Below are positions 34,797-46,263 of a stretch of DNA of 64,000 nucleotides, one piece after another (within the stretch, counting starts at the first letter, position 1; every line of letters starts with the position of its first letter). The stretch spans positions 3,570,501 through 3,634,500 of the forward strand of contig NZ_CP014517.1 of the NCBI RefSeq assembly GCF_001577265.1. The letters run 5' to 3'. The translations under genes were made by a program, and so were the position numbers. Source of the stretch: Variovorax sp. PAMC 28711. GTDB lineage: Bacteria > Pseudomonadota > Gammaproteobacteria > Burkholderiales > Burkholderiaceae_C. The notes below the pieces were generated by a model. The model saw nothing but the letters and a program-made list of their open reading frames with translations. It was not told the origin of the DNA and did not search any database.

Positions 34797-36467
34797 ATGA
34801 TCGACTACCGCCACGGCCAGAGGCCGCTGCACGACTACCTGCGCCACCATGCGCGCGAGACGCCCGACAAGGCGGCGCTGGTCTGGTACGGCCGGCGCAT
34901 CAGCTACGCCGAACTCGACGACCTCAGCGACCGCTTCGCCCAGAGCCTGCGCGACCGCGGCATCGGGCAGGGCGACGTGGTCGCGCTGTTTCTCGAGAAC
35001 TGCCCGCACTACCTCATCGCGCATTTCGGCGCCCAGAAACTCGGCGCGATCGTGAGCCCGTGCAACCCGCATGCACAGGCCTACGAACTCGAACACCAGC
35101 TGGCCGACCTCGACGCACAGGCCATCGTGGCCGGCGAAGAACTGCTCAAGGTGGTGCTCGCATCGCGTGCCAGGCGCAGCATCGAACACGTTTACGCGGT
35201 GCGCTACGGCGACATGCTGCCGGGTGTGCTCGCCATCGACGTGCCGCGCTCGATCCGGCTGCCGCACGAGCCCGCGCCGCCGCTGCCGGCCGGCGTCATC
35301 GATTTCAGCGAGGCGCTGGCGCAAGCCGGCGCGTTCGAGCCGGTCGACACCATCGCGATGGACGACGTGGCCTTGATGGCCTACACCTCGGGCAGCACCG
35401 GGCTGCCCAAGGGCGCGATGATCAGCTACGACTGCGCGCTCTACAAGACCGCGACCAGCGCCGACGGCTTTCGCCTCGGGGCGGACGACGTGATGCTGGC
35501 CGATGTCGCGCTGTTCCACATCTCCGGAATGATGACCGGCCTGACGCTGCCGATCTACTGCGGTGCCACCGTGGTGCTGCTGCAGCGCTTCGACGCCACG
35601 GCCGTGCTTCAGGCGATCGAGAGCTGCAAGGTGACCTGGTGGTATTCGATGGCACCCTCGTTGCCGTCGACCATGGCCGCCGACGATGCCGCCACCTACG
35701 ATCTCTCGTCGCTCAAGACCACCGTCGGCACCAGCTTCGGCGTTCGCCTGACCGAAAAGCTGGCCGGGCAGTGGAGCCGCTTCGCCAACCACTGCCTGGT
35801 GTACGAAGCCGGCTACGGCCTGAGCGAAACGCACACCTGCGATACGCTGATGCCGGCGGACGCGATCAAGTGGGGCACCAACGGCAAGCCGGTGCCGGGT
35901 GTCGAGGTGCGCATCGTCGATCCGGTCACCGGCGTCGACGCGGCGGTCGGCACCCGCGGCGAGATCCTGCTGCGCAGCCCGGTCACCTACAAGGGTTACT
36001 GGCTGCGGCCGGAGGCGACGCAGACGCTCTTCGTCGATGGCTGGATCCGCACCGGCGATGTCGGCGTGCTCGACGACGAGGGCTATCTCACCTTCCTCGG
36101 CCGCACCAAGGAAATGATCAAGGTGTGGAGCTACAGCGTGTTTCCGGAAGAGGTCGAGGCGATCCTCGCCACGCACCCGGATGTGCGCCAGGCGGCGGTG
36201 GTCGGCATGCCGGACCCCGACCGCGGCGAGTCGCTGCAGGCCTACGTGGTGCTCAAGTCGGAGGCGGCGGCGCGCCTTTCCATCGACCGCGCGGGCCAGG
36301 TGCGAGACCGCTCCGACCAGAAGATCATCGAGTGGTGCCTGAAGCACATGTCGCACTACAAGGTGCCGCGCACCGTGATCTTCCGCAGCGGCCTGCCGGC
36401 GTCGGAAAGCGGCAAGCTCTTGCGCCGCATGCTGCACGACCCCGTGGCCTCGCTGTCGGCCAACTGA
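34797..36467 (+). CDS. Acyl-CoA synthetase (AMP-forming)
   Basis: Activates a carboxylic acid to its CoA ester with ATP. 556 residues from the ATG at 34797. Adenylate-forming motifs: YTSGSTGLPKGAM (P-loop-like, near 192-204), GYGLSETHTCD (near 341), RTGDVGVLDDEGYL and the C-terminal catalytic Lys region (SGKLLRR). It shares its first 60 residues' pattern and overall sequence with the ligase at 56283-57893, a clear paralogue. A 181-base gap after the Bug gene, in which I see no other gene, leaves open whether it belongs to that operon or to the downstream beta-oxidation set. Confidence 0.92.
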   Translation: MIDYRHGQRPLHDYLRHHARETPDKAALVWYGRRISYAELDDLSDRFAQSLRDRGIGQGDVVALFLENCPHYLIAHFGAQKLGAIVSPCNPHAQAYELEHQLADLDAQAIVAGEELLKVVLASRARRSIEHVYAVRYGDMLPGVLAIDVPRSIRLPHEPAPPLPAGVIDFSEALAQAGAFEPVDTIAMDDVALMAYTSGSTGLPKGAMISYDCALYKTATSADGFRLGADDVMLADVALFHISGMMTGLTLPIYCGATVVLLQRFDATAVLQAIESCKVTWWYSMAPSLPSTMAADDAATYDLSSLKTTVGTSFGVRLTEKLAGQWSRFANHCLVYEAGYGLSETHTCDTLMPADAIKWGTNGKPVPGVEVRIVDPVTGVDAAVGTRGEILLRSPVTYKGYWLRPEATQTLFVDGWIRTGDVGVLDDEGYLTFLGRTKEMIKVWSYSVFPEEVEAILATHPDVRQAAVVGMPDPDRGESLQAYVVLKSEAAARLSIDRAGQVRDRSDQKIIEWCLKHMSHYKVPRTVIFRSGLPASESGKLLRRMLHDPVASLSAN

Positions 36468-36506
36468 ACGACCGACGCATCGGCCGCGCGGGATCGTGCG
36501 GCGCGC

Positions 36507-37766
36507 TCAGCGCGCGTTGACCGTCGCCGGAATCGGCGCGCGGTAGTTCGCGAGCTCGTGCTTGGCGATCGCGTTGCGGTGCACTTCGTCGGGACCATCG
36601 GCCACGCGCAGGTGGCGGGCATAGGCATAGAACGACACCAGCAGCGTGTCCTGGCTGAGGCCCATCGCACCGAACGCCTGCATCGCATCGTCGATCACCT
36701 GCACGCAGTTGTTGGGCGCCAGCACCTTGATCATTGCGATCTCTTTCGCGGCGACCTTGTTGCCCACCGTGTCCATGCGCCAGGCGGTGTGCAGCACCAT
36801 CCAGCGGGTCTGGTCGATCAGCATGCGGGCCTTGGCGATGCGCTCGCGCCAGACGCCTTGTTCCGCCAGCGGCTTGTGGAAGGCCACGCGCGACACCACG
36901 CGCTGGCACATCAGCTCGAGCGCGGCTTCGGCCATGCCGATCATGCGCATGCAGTGGTGGATGCGTCCCGGGCCGAGGCGGCCTTGTGCGATCTCGAAGC
37001 CGCGGCCTTCGCCGAGCAGGATGCTCGATGCCGGCACGCGCACGTTGTCGAACAGCACCTCGGGGTGGCCGTACGGCGGGTCGTACACACCCATCAGCGC
37101 CATGTCGCGCACCACCGTCACGCCGGGGGTGTCGCGCGGAACCACGATCATCGATTGCTGGCGATGGCGGTCGGCGTTGTCGGGGTCGGTCTTGCCCATC
37201 AGGATGAAGACCTTGCAGCGCTCGTTCATCGCGCCGGTGATGTACCACTTGCGGCCGTTGATGACGTAGTCGTCGCCGTCGCGCCGGATGTTGCATTCGA
37301 TGTTGGTCGCGTCGGACGAAGCCACTGCCGGTTCGGTCATCGCGAACGATGAACGGATCTCGCCGGCAAGCAGCGGCTTGAGCCAGCGCTCCTGGTGCTC
37401 GGGCGTCCCGTAGCGCTCGAACACTTCCATGTTGCCGGTGTCGGGCGCGCTGCAATTGAACACCTCGGTGCTCCAGAGGCGGCGACCCATGATCTCGCAC
37501 AGCGGCGCGTATTCGAGGTTGGTCAGGCCGTCGGGCACGTGCGCCGATTTCGGCAGGAACATGTTCCACAGGCCGGCGGCGCGTGCCTTGTCTTTCAGGC
37601 CCTGCATCATCGGCAGCGTCGTGTAGCTGCCGCCGCCTTCAGCGTCGCGTGCGGCTTTCTTCGCCTCGCGTTCGTGCTGCTCTTCGTTCGGATAGATGTG
37701 CTCGTCCATGAAGGCGAGAAGGCGCTTGCGCAGGTCGTGGACCTTGGGAGTGAATTCGAAATCCAT
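36507..37766 (-). CDS. ACAD10/11-like acyl-CoA dehydrogenase
   Basis: 419 residues, acyl-CoA dehydrogenase fold with [20 protein letters not shown] (near 139-158) and [20 protein letters not shown]. The C-terminal loop reads [19 protein letters not shown]: the usual EGT catalytic Glu is replaced by an ADGPDE variant, as in the ACAD10/11 subgroup. Members of this group, including LvaC of the levulinate pathway, act on 4-phosphorylated acyl-CoA rather than performing simple dehydrogenation. An APH-type kinase of the matching kind lies at 41227-42291. Transcribed after the MaoC gene. Confidence 0.9.
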   Translation of the reverse strand: MDFEFTPKVHDLRKRLLAFMDEHIYPNEEQHEREAKKAARDAEGGGSYTTLPMMQGLKDKARAAGLWNMFLPKSAHVPDGLTNLEYAPLCEIMGRRLWSTEVFNCSAPDTGNMEVFERYGTPEHQERWLKPLLAGEIRSSFAMTEPAVASSDATNIECNIRRDGDDYVINGRKWYITGAMNERCKVFILMGKTDPDNADRHRQQSMIVVPRDTPGVTVVRDMALMGVYDPPYGHPEVLFDNVRVPASSILLGEGRGFEIAQGRLGPGRIHHCMRMIGMAEAALELMCQRVVSRVAFHKPLAEQGVWRERIAKARMLIDQTRWMVLHTAWRMDTVGNKVAAKEIAMIKVLAPNNCVQVIDDAMQAFGAMGLSQDTLLVSFYAYARHLRVADGPDEVHRNAIAKHELANYRAPIPATVNAR

Positions 37767-37805
37767 GGGTGTTTCGTGCTTTCGATGAAGGTGGGGGTGG
37801 GCGAC

Positions 37806-38264
37806 TCAGTCCCAGGAGAACAGGCCGAGCGACACGGCGACCAGCGCCGGCTTCGGCTGGCCTTCGATCTCGACGGTGTTTTCGGTGCGGACCATCGTCC
37901 AGCCGTCGTCGCGCTGGTCGGCGGCCAGCAGCTTGACGTGGTTGCGCACGCGCGAGCCGGCGGCCACCGGCGACATGAAGCGCAGCTTGTCCAGGCCGTA
38001 GTTGACCGACTTGGTCGCCTTCAGGCCACCGAGCAGTTCATAGGTCGTGATGGGCAGCAGCGACAAGGTGAGAAAGCCGTGCGCGATCGGCGCGCCGAAG
38101 GGGCTCTCCCGCTGGGCGCGCTCGACGTCGATGTGGATCCACTGGCGGTCTTCGGTGCACTCGGCGAAGGCGTCGATGCGCGACTGCGGCACCTCGATCC
38201 ACGACGAGGTACCGATCGACTGGCCGACGGATTGCTGCAGGTTGTCTCGGGTCAGCATGGGCAT
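37806..38264 (-). CDS. MaoC-type (R)-specific enoyl-CoA hydratase
   Basis: Hot-dog fold hydratase of 152 residues. The hydratase-2 motif is complete: DRQWIHIDVERAQRESPFGA (near 43-62) with catalytic Asp and His, then IAHGFLTLSLLP. It adds water to an enoyl-CoA to give an (R)-3-hydroxyacyl-CoA. ATG starts at 38264 and 38258 are both possible, and no clear ribosome site separates them. A much longer frame upstream is antisense to the FadB gene and is not part of this protein. Confidence 0.88.
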   Translation of the reverse strand: MPMLTRDNLQQSVGQSIGTSSWIEVPQSRIDAFAECTEDRQWIHIDVERAQRESPFGAPIAHGFLTLSLLPITTYELLGGLKATKSVNYGLDKLRFMSPVAAGSRVRNHVKLLAADQRDDGWTMVRTENTVEIEGQPKPALVAVSLGLFSWD

Positions 38265-38426
38265 GGCAAGGAGGGAAAAAAGTGACGGTGCGGCAATGGT
38301 GCCGCGACTCGTCGGCGTGCGACGCGTGCGGGCATGCAGCCTTTTCATCGGCCGCATGCGGGTTGTTGATGCGCTCGCCCGGTGGCGGGCCGAACATGAC
38401 CCGGCATCCACACCGAAAGGACACCC

Positions 38427-40520
<2,094 letters not shown>

Positions 40521-40531
40521 GCGCGCGCCGC

Positions 40532-41221
40532 TCAGGCGCCCGGCAGGCCGATCGTCAGGCCGGGCAGCGTGAGCGCATCGCCGTCGACGGTCGTGCCGCA
40601 GGCGATGGCGCGTTCGCGCACGGCGCCGGCATCGTCCAGCGCGAGCGTGATGCGCCCCACGCCGCCGGCACCTTCCTCGACGAACACGAACTGAAGGCTG
40701 ATGCCGTCGAGCACCAGGCGCGGAAGGCCCGCCGCGTGCCGCTCGACCGACACCTGGAAAATCTGCGCCCAGTGCGCCGCGACGCGCTCGGGTGCGCGCG
40801 CGTGCAGCACGAGCGCGGTGATGCCCGGCGAGGAAGAGGAGGGCGGTCGCTCATTGGTCTTGCGCTCGTTGTCGGCCACCCATTGCAAGGCGCATGCGCC
40901 GGTGTCCGCCGCGACGACGCGCAGGGGCGTCACGTCGTCCGGCTCGGAATCGCCCTGGGAATCGAATCCCAGTTGCGTGAGCAACGTGCGCTGGCGCCGC
41001 AGGTCGCTGCACCGCCAATGGAGCGTCGCCACATTGCCCGCCGACGCAGCAGAGGGGTGCTGCACGAACGCGAGCCATTGCGCACCGAGCCGAAAGCACG
41101 CAGCGTCGGGTGCTGTGCGCTCGAGTCGCAGAACCTGCTCGGCGAATGCCACAGCCGCGTCGAGGTCCGGCACGGCCAGTTGCACGCCTTGCAGGGTCGG
41201 CCGGTCGAGGGCGGGCCACAT
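40532..41221 (-). CDS. VOC/glyoxalase-like protein coupled to the kinase gene
   Basis: 229 residues with two VOC-like halves (about 8-115 and 133-228; FRLGAQWLAFVQHPSAAS and RLVLDGISLQFVFVEEGAGG). It starts 5 bases after the kinase stop, so it is almost certainly co-translated. No characterised family member is recognised and metal ligands are not obvious. It may handle a CoA intermediate or product of the kinase step, but no function can be assigned. Confidence 0.65.
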   Translation of the reverse strand: MWPALDRPTLQGVQLAVPDLDAAVAFAEQVLRLERTAPDAACFRLGAQWLAFVQHPSAASAGNVATLHWRCSDLRRQRTLLTQLGFDSQGDSEPDDVTPLRVVAADTGACALQWVADNERKTNERPPSSSSPGITALVLHARAPERVAAHWAQIFQVSVERHAAGLPRLVLDGISLQFVFVEEGAGGVGRITLALDDAGAVRERAIACGTTVDGDALTLPGLTIGLPGA

Positions 41222-41226
41222 CGGCG

Positions 41227-42291
41227 TCAGTCCTGTGCGACCTGCGCCCAGCCGAGCTCGGCCAGTTCGCGCGCCTGCTGGCCGGCTTCGAGCGCGTGCG
41301 CGTTGGAGGCGTTGCCCGCGAGCGCGCGGCCCATGATGCCCTGCGCGATGGCTGCGGCACGAAAGAGGTTGAACGCCATGTAGGTGCGCCAGTGCACCGG
41401 GTCGACAGGCGGCAGCTGGCGGCGGCGCGAGTAGGCGTCGACATAGGCCTGCTCGGTCGGCAGGCCGAGCTCGGTCAGGGTTGCGGCATCGAGATCGGCC
41501 AGGCCGCGGAACGGTGGGGCGAGATGCCACGCCATGCAGTGGTAGGCGAAGTCGGCCATCGGGTCGCCGAGTGTCGACAGTTCCCAATCGAGCACGGCCA
41601 CGACGCGCGGCGCATCGTGCGCGAACACCAGGTTGTCGAGCCGGTAGTCCCCATGCACGATGGTCGTCGTCGCCTGAGGCGGGAGGTGCGCGGGGAGCCA
41701 TGCGATGAGCCGCTCCATCGCATCGATGGGTTCGGTTTCGCTGGCTCGGTACTGCTTGCTCCAGCGGTCGACCTGCCGGCCCATGTAGTTGCCGGTGCGG
41801 CCGTAGTCGCCGAGGCCGACAGCGACAGGGTCGACCGCATGCAAGGCGGCAAGCACGCGGTTCATCTCGTCGCAAATGGCCGCGCGCTCGGCGGCGCTGA
41901 CGCCCGGCAGATGCGGGTCCCACAGCACGCGGCCGTCGACGAAGGCCATCACGTAGAAGCTCGTGCCGATGATGGACGGGTCTTCGCACAGCGCATGCAC
42001 CTTCGGCACCGGCACGTCGGTGCCGCCCAGCGCCTGCATGACGCGAAACTCTCGCTCCACCGCGTGGGCGGATGGCAGCAGCACGCCGGCGGGCTTGCGC
42101 CGCACCACGTAGCGGGCCGAAGCCGTCTCGGTCAGAAAGGTCGGGTTGGATTGCCCGCCCTTGAATTGCGAGATGCGGAACGACCGCGCCGCGCTGTCAC
42201 CGACCTGTTGCGTGAACCAGCGCTGCAGCGCTGCCTCGTCGAAGCGCTGGCGCTCCTGGACTTCGATGGTGCCGCTGAATTGTTCGCTCAT
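41227..42291 (-). CDS. APH-family phosphotransferase (ACAD10/11- or LvaA-like kinase)
   Basis: 354 residues with an aminoglycoside-phosphotransferase/choline-kinase fold. FKGGQSNPTFLTE (nucleotide loop, near 43-55), Brenner motif HGDYRLDN (near 215) and metal-binding DWELSTLGDPMAD (near 233). The sequence resembles the kinase domain that is fused to an acyl-CoA dehydrogenase in animal ACAD10/11 and stands alone as LvaA in levulinate degradation, where it phosphorylates a 4-hydroxyacyl-CoA. It is not an antibiotic-resistance gene by this similarity. Followed by a VOC gene and divergent from a LysR gene. Confidence 0.85.
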   Translation of the reverse strand: MSEQFSGTIEVQERQRFDEAALQRWFTQQVGDSAARSFRISQFKGGQSNPTFLTETASARYVVRRKPAGVLLPSAHAVEREFRVMQALGGTDVPVPKVHALCEDPSIIGTSFYVMAFVDGRVLWDPHLPGVSAAERAAICDEMNRVLAALHAVDPVAVGLGDYGRTGNYMGRQVDRWSKQYRASETEPIDAMERLIAWLPAHLPPQATTTIVHGDYRLDNLVFAHDAPRVVAVLDWELSTLGDPMADFAYHCMAWHLAPPFRGLADLDAATLTELGLPTEQAYVDAYSRRRQLPPVDPVHWRTYMAFNLFRAAAIAQGIMGRALAGNASNAHALEAGQQARELAELGWAQVAQD

Positions 42292-42449
42292 GCGGGCACG
42301 GAAGGGTGGAATGCGGCCATGGACGGTTGTCTCCTCGGTGAATGCGCGTGCAGAAGTTATCGCGCATGATGGCGCGCGTTCGATGCACCAAGCCTAAGGG
42401 CCGCGCCCGGTGAGCCAATGAATGCTTGGAATGGATCTGGATACAGCAC

Positions 42450-43352
42450 ATGCATATCTCGCGAGTCGATCTGAATCTGCTGGTCGTGCTCGACACGATC
42501 TACACGGAAGGTGGCATCACCAAGGCCGCCGAAAAACTGCACCTGACCCAGCCGGCGATCAGTCATGCGCTGGCGCGCCTGCGCGACCTCTTCAACGACC
42601 CGCTGTTCGAGCGACAGGGCCACAAGATGGTGCCCACGCCGCTCACCAAACGGTTGATCGATCCGTTGCGCGGGTCGCTGCAATCGATCGGTTCGCTGCT
42701 CAACGACACCCAGAGTTTCGAGCCGGCCACCGCCAAGAAGCGCTTTGTCATCGGTCTGCGCGACTTCATGGAATCGACCGTGATGCCGCCGCTCATGCGG
42801 GCGCTTGCCACCGAATCGCCCGACATCGAAGTCTCGAGCGTGCGCGCCAATCGCGGCAGCCTGGAAAGTGAACTCGCGGCCGGCACGCTCGACCTGGCGC
42901 TCGACGTGTTGCTGCCGCTGTCGGACGCGGTCAAGGTCAAGCGCATCAGCGTCGACGGGCTGGCCGTGGTTGCGCGCAAGGACCATCCGGCGATCCGCGG
43001 TGACGTCGATCTCGAGACCTACCTGGCCCAGCGCCACGTGCTCGTCACCTCGCGTCGCCAGGGGCCGGGCTTCGAGGACATCGAGCTCAGGCGCCTCGGC
43101 GTGCAGCGGCAGATCGCGCTGCGCTGCCAGTTCTACTTTGCCGCGTGCCGCACCGTGTCGCAGACCGATCTGGTGCTGACGATGCCCGAGAGCTACGCGC
43201 ACATGGCCAACAAGCAGTTCGGCAACCAGGTGCTCGCGATGCCGGCACCACTGTCCTCGATGGACGCGTACCTCTACTGGCACGCCAGCACCGACAACGA
43301 CCCGGCAAACCGCTGGTTGCGCTCGGTGATGCTGCGTTGTTGCGGGCATTGA
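42450..43352 (+). CDS. LysR-family regulator divergent from the kinase gene
   Basis: 300 residues of the NodD/PnbR-like branch: MHISRVDLNLLVVLDTIYTE, then LTQPAISHALARLRDLFNDP and FERQGHKMVPTPLT are typical. The ATG at 42450 is chosen; the earlier TTG (42426) adds an atypical segment. It probably regulates the kinase-VOC operon across the 158-base gap, which contains CCAA/TTGG half-sites (near 42414-42428) but no strong palindrome. Confidence 0.9.
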   Translation: MHISRVDLNLLVVLDTIYTEGGITKAAEKLHLTQPAISHALARLRDLFNDPLFERQGHKMVPTPLTKRLIDPLRGSLQSIGSLLNDTQSFEPATAKKRFVIGLRDFMESTVMPPLMRALATESPDIEVSSVRANRGSLESELAAGTLDLALDVLLPLSDAVKVKRISVDGLAVVARKDHPAIRGDVDLETYLAQRHVLVTSRRQGPGFEDIELRRLGVQRQIALRCQFYFAACRTVSQTDLVLTMPESYAHMANKQFGNQVLAMPAPLSSMDAYLYWHASTDNDPANRWLRSVMLRCCGH

Positions 43353-43364
43353 AGGCGCAAGGGC

Positions 43365-43380
43365 ACCGCTGCAGAGCGGT
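43365..43380. terminator. Hairpin between convergent LysR and arsH genes
   Basis: ACCGCT-GCAG-AGCGGT forms a perfect 6-base-pair stem in the 31-base convergent gap. There is no T-tract, so it is only a possible bidirectional terminator. Confidence 0.35.
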
Positions 43381-43383
43381 CGC

Positions 43384-44103
43384 TCAGATGCTGCGCAGGT
43401 TCACCCGTTTCGACAACGCCTCGGCACTCTCGCGCCGCTCGCTGTAGCGGTCGACCAGGTAGTCGGCGCAATCGCGCGTGAGCAGCGTGAACTTGACGAG
43501 CTCTTCCATCACGTCGACCACGCGCTCGTAGTAGGGCGACGGCTTCATGCGGCCGTCTTCCTCGAACTCCATGAAGGCCTTGGCGACCGACGACTGGTTC
43601 GGGATGGTGATCATGCGCATCCACCGGCCGAGCACCCGCAACTGGTTGACCGCATTGAAGGACTGCGAGCCGCCCGACACCTGCATCACCGCCAGCGTCT
43701 TGCCTTGCGTCGGCCGCACCGATCCGATGGCCAGCGGAATCCAGTCGATCTGCGCTTTCATGATGCCGGTCATGGCCCCGTGACGCTCGGGCGAGCACCA
43801 CACCATGCCTTCGGACCATTGCGCCAGATCGCGCAGCTCCTGCACCTTGGGGTGATCCTCGGGCGCGGCGTCGGGCAGCGGCAAGCCGCCCGGATCGAAG
43901 ATGCGCGTTTCGGCGCCCATCGCCTGCAACAGGCGCGCAGCCTCTTCGGTCACGAGCCGGCTGTACGAGCGTTCACGCAGCGAACCGTAGAGCAGCAGGA
44001 TCCGCGGCGGATGCGCGGCTCGCCTTGCAGGCAGCAGCCGTTGCATGTCGGGCTGCTGGAACAGCGCCGCATCGACGTTGGGAAGGTCAGGGCTTGGCGA
44101 CAC
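43384..44103 (-). CDS. arsH: ArsH NADPH-dependent flavoprotein
   Basis: Flavodoxin-fold FMN enzyme that oxidises trivalent methyl- or organoarsenicals and reduces quinones or azo dyes. 239 residues from a GTG at 44103, which has GAAGGG 6 bases upstream and gives the normal ArsH start ([14 protein letters not shown]). [20 protein letters not shown] binds FMN phosphate and [20 protein letters not shown] is the ArsH signature. It overlaps arsC by 17 bases in another frame. Last gene of the ars operon. Confidence 0.92.
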   Translation of the reverse strand: MSPSPDLPNVDAALFQQPDMQRLLPARRAAHPPRILLLYGSLRERSYSRLVTEEAARLLQAMGAETRIFDPGGLPLPDAAPEDHPKVQELRDLAQWSEGMVWCSPERHGAMTGIMKAQIDWIPLAIGSVRPTQGKTLAVMQVSGGSQSFNAVNQLRVLGRWMRMITIPNQSSVAKAFMEFEEDGRMKPSPYYERVVDVMEELVKFTLLTRDCADYLVDRYSERRESAEALSKRVNLRSI

Positions 44104-44524
44104 GCTGGCCCTTCGCGTCGACCACGGCTTCGCCATCTTCCTTGGCGAACGCTCCCTGCTGCGGCTGCGGCTGCGGCAGGATCTCCAGCACGACCTCCGA
44201 CGGCCGGCACAAACGCGTGGCGAGCGGCGTGACAACGATCGGCCGGTTGATCAGGACGGGGTGTTGCAGCATGAAGTCGATCAGCTGCGCGTCCGTCCAC
44301 TTGGCATCGGCCAGACCCAGTTCGTCGTAAGGCGTGCCTTTCTGGCGCAGCACCTCCCGCACCGGCACGCCCATCGCGGCGATCAACGTCTGAAGAGTGG
44401 CTCGGTCCGGCGGATTCTTGAGGTACTCGATGACGGTCGGCGCTTCACCGGAATTGCGAATGAGCGCGAGCACGTTGCGCGATGTGCCGCAGGCCGGGTT
44501 GTGATAAATCGTGATGTCGGTCAT
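44087..44524 (-). CDS. arsC: Arsenate reductase, glutaredoxin-dependent type
   Basis: Reduces arsenate to arsenite with glutathione and glutaredoxin. 145 residues; the catalytic Cys is in [11 protein letters not shown] (about residue 12) and the three anion-binding Arg residues appear in NRPIVVT and TRLCRPSE. The ATG at 44524 matches family N-termini ([11 protein letters not shown]). A C-terminal tail rich in Gln and Pro goes slightly beyond the E. coli plasmid enzyme. Downstream of arsB, 43 bases away. Confidence 0.94.
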   Translation of the reverse strand: MTDITIYHNPACGTSRNVLALIRNSGEAPTVIEYLKNPPDRATLQTLIAAMGVPVREVLRQKGTPYDELGLADAKWTDAQLIDFMLQHPVLINRPIVVTPLATRLCRPSEVVLEILPQPQPQQGAFAKEDGEAVVDAKGQRVAKP

Positions 44525-44567
44525 GGTCGAAGCGAAAGGGGTGAGTGAAGACGCAGGCACGGCCGGC

Positions 44568-45854
44568 TCAGGCAACGCCGAGCCGAAGCGCCAGCGCGGC
44601 GAGGGTGACGAACAGCACCGGCACGGTCAGCACGATGCCGACCTTGAAGTAGTAGCCCCAGGCGATCGTCGTGCCCTTTTTGGCGAGCACGTGCAGCCAT
44701 AGCAGCGTTGCGAGACTGCCGATCGGCGTGATCTTCGGGCCGAGGTCGCAGCCGATGACGTTGGCATAGATCATCGCGTCCTTGACGATGCCGCTGGCGT
44801 TCGAAGCGTCGATCGACAGCGCGCCGATCAGCACCGTCGGCATGTTGTTCATCACCGACGAGAGGATCGCGGTGAGGAAGCCGGTGCCCATCGCGGCTCC
44901 CCAGACGCCGCTTTCAGCGAAAACGTTGAGCAGCGACGCGATGTGATCGGTCAGCCCGGCGTTGCGCAGCCCGTAGACCACCAGGTACATGCCCAGCGAG
45001 AAAACGACGATCTGCCACGGCGCACCGCGCAACACCTTCTTCGTGCTGATCACCGAACCCCGCGCCGCCACGGCCAGAAGGATCACCGCGCCCGCCGCGG
45101 CGACCGCGCTCACCGGCACGCCCAGCGGCTCCAGCCCGAAGAAGCCGACGAGCAACAGCACCAGCACCACCCATCCCGCGCGGAAGGTGGCGGGGTCACG
45201 GATCGCGTCGCCGGGCGGCTTGAGTTGGCTCACGTCGTAGGTGGTCGGAATGCTGCGGCGGAAGTACAGCATCAGCACCAGCAGGCTGGCCAGCACCGCG
45301 GCGATGTTCACCGGCACCATCACCGAGGCGTATTCGTTGAAGCCGATCTTGAAAAAATCGGCCGACACGATGTTGACCAGGTTGGACACGATCAAGGGCA
45401 GGCTCGCCGTGTCTGCGATGAAGCCGGCCGCCATCACGAAGGCCAGCGTCGCGGCCGGCGTGAAGCCGAGCGCGATGAGCATCGCCATCACGATGGGCGT
45501 GAGGATGAGCGCTGCACCGTCGTTGGCGAACAGCGCCGACACGGCGGCACCGAGCAGCACGATGAAGGCGAACAGCAGCCGCCCTCGGCCACCGCCCCAG
45601 CGCGCGACGTGCAGCGCAGCCCACTCGAAGAAGCCGGCCTCGTCGAGCAGCAGGCTGATGATGATGACGGCCACGAAAGTCGCGGTCGCGTTCCAGACGA
45701 TGCCCCAGACCACGGCGATGTCGGCCAGGTGAACAACGCCCAGGAGCAAAGCGATCACCGCGCCGAGCGATGCACTCCAGCCGATACCCAGGCCGCGCGG
45801 CTGCCAGATGACCAGAACGAGCGTGAAGATGAAGAGGAGAATGGCGGTCAGCAT
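44568..45854 (-). CDS. arsB: Arsenite efflux transporter ArsB
   Basis: Inner-membrane arsenite/proton antiporter of 428 residues, the family standard length, with about 12 membrane segments. Typical blocks are [40 protein letters not shown] and [20 protein letters not shown]. The start at 45854 gives a hydrophobic first helix ([17 protein letters not shown]). No arsA ATPase is nearby, so it works as a secondary transporter. It begins 8 bases after the arsR stop. Confidence 0.95.
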   Translation of the reverse strand: MLTAILLFIFTLVLVIWQPRGLGIGWSASLGAVIALLLGVVHLADIAVVWGIVWNATATFVAVIIISLLLDEAGFFEWAALHVARWGGGRGRLLFAFIVLLGAAVSALFANDGAALILTPIVMAMLIALGFTPAATLAFVMAAGFIADTASLPLIVSNLVNIVSADFFKIGFNEYASVMVPVNIAAVLASLLVLMLYFRRSIPTTYDVSQLKPPGDAIRDPATFRAGWVVLVLLLVGFFGLEPLGVPVSAVAAAGAVILLAVAARGSVISTKKVLRGAPWQIVVFSLGMYLVVYGLRNAGLTDHIASLLNVFAESGVWGAAMGTGFLTAILSSVMNNMPTVLIGALSIDASNASGIVKDAMIYANVIGCDLGPKITPIGSLATLLWLHVLAKKGTTIAWGYYFKVGIVLTVPVLFVTLAALALRLGVA

Positions 45855-45862
45855 GGGAGCGG

Positions 45863-46189
45863 TCAGCAGCCGCAGGCGACGGGCGTCTCCAGCGCGCAGT
45901 CCTCGCCCTGGCAGCAGTTGTCGGTGAGGTACGCGAGCAGGCCGTTCATCTGGTCGAACGCCGCCCTGTAGATGAGATTGCGGCCCTGGCGCTCTTGCGA
46001 GGCCAGGCCGGCATGGGTGAGTTCCTTCAAATGGAACGATAGGCTGGTCGCGGGGAGTGCCAGTGCATCGCTCAACGCACCGGGGGTCAGGCCGTCCGAC
46101 CCTGCAATCACGAGGGCGCGGAACACACGCAGGCGACTGTGTTGAGCGAGGGCGGCCAGGGCTCTGACGACGTTGTCTTCTTCCATCAT
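45863..46189 (-). CDS. arsR: ArsR-family arsenite-responsive repressor
   Basis: 108-residue winged-helix repressor ([20 protein letters not shown] is the recognition region, near 46-65). The likely arsenite-binding cysteines are C-terminal: NCCQGEDC and ACGC, an arrangement different from the CVC-in-helix type of the E. coli plasmid repressor. First gene of arsRBCH. Start at 46189 or three bases later (two consecutive ATGs). No ribosome site precedes it and the operator dyad touches the start codon, which suggests a leaderless or very short leader transcript. Confidence 0.92.
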   Translation of the reverse strand: MMEEDNVVRALAALAQHSRLRVFRALVIAGSDGLTPGALSDALALPATSLSFHLKELTHAGLASQERQGRNLIYRAAFDQMNGLLAYLTDNCCQGEDCALETPVACGC

Positions 46190-46205
46190 TCAATTATTGT
46201 TGAAT
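46188..46205. promoter_or_regulatory. ArsR operator overlapping the arsR start
   Basis: ATTCAA-TTATTG-TTGAAT is a perfect 6-6-6 dyad of 18 bases directly at the arsR start codon, in an AT-rich patch in otherwise GC-rich DNA. Its position and symmetry fit ArsR-family repression of the ars operon. Confidence 0.6.
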
Positions 46206-46263
46206 AGATGGATCGATGCAACCGTTAAGGAGTTGATCGCCGCATCGATGACGGCGACAGCGC

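Noticed and set aside
41227..42291. Aminoglycoside phosphotransferase (antibiotic resistance) reading of the APH-fold gene
   Set aside because: Sequence and neighbours fit the acyl-CoA-associated kinase subgroup; nothing points to drug modification.
42292..42449. Possible LysR box CCAATGAATGCTTGG
   Set aside because: Only four-base arms and it lies where the LysR leader is expected; too weak to list as a site.
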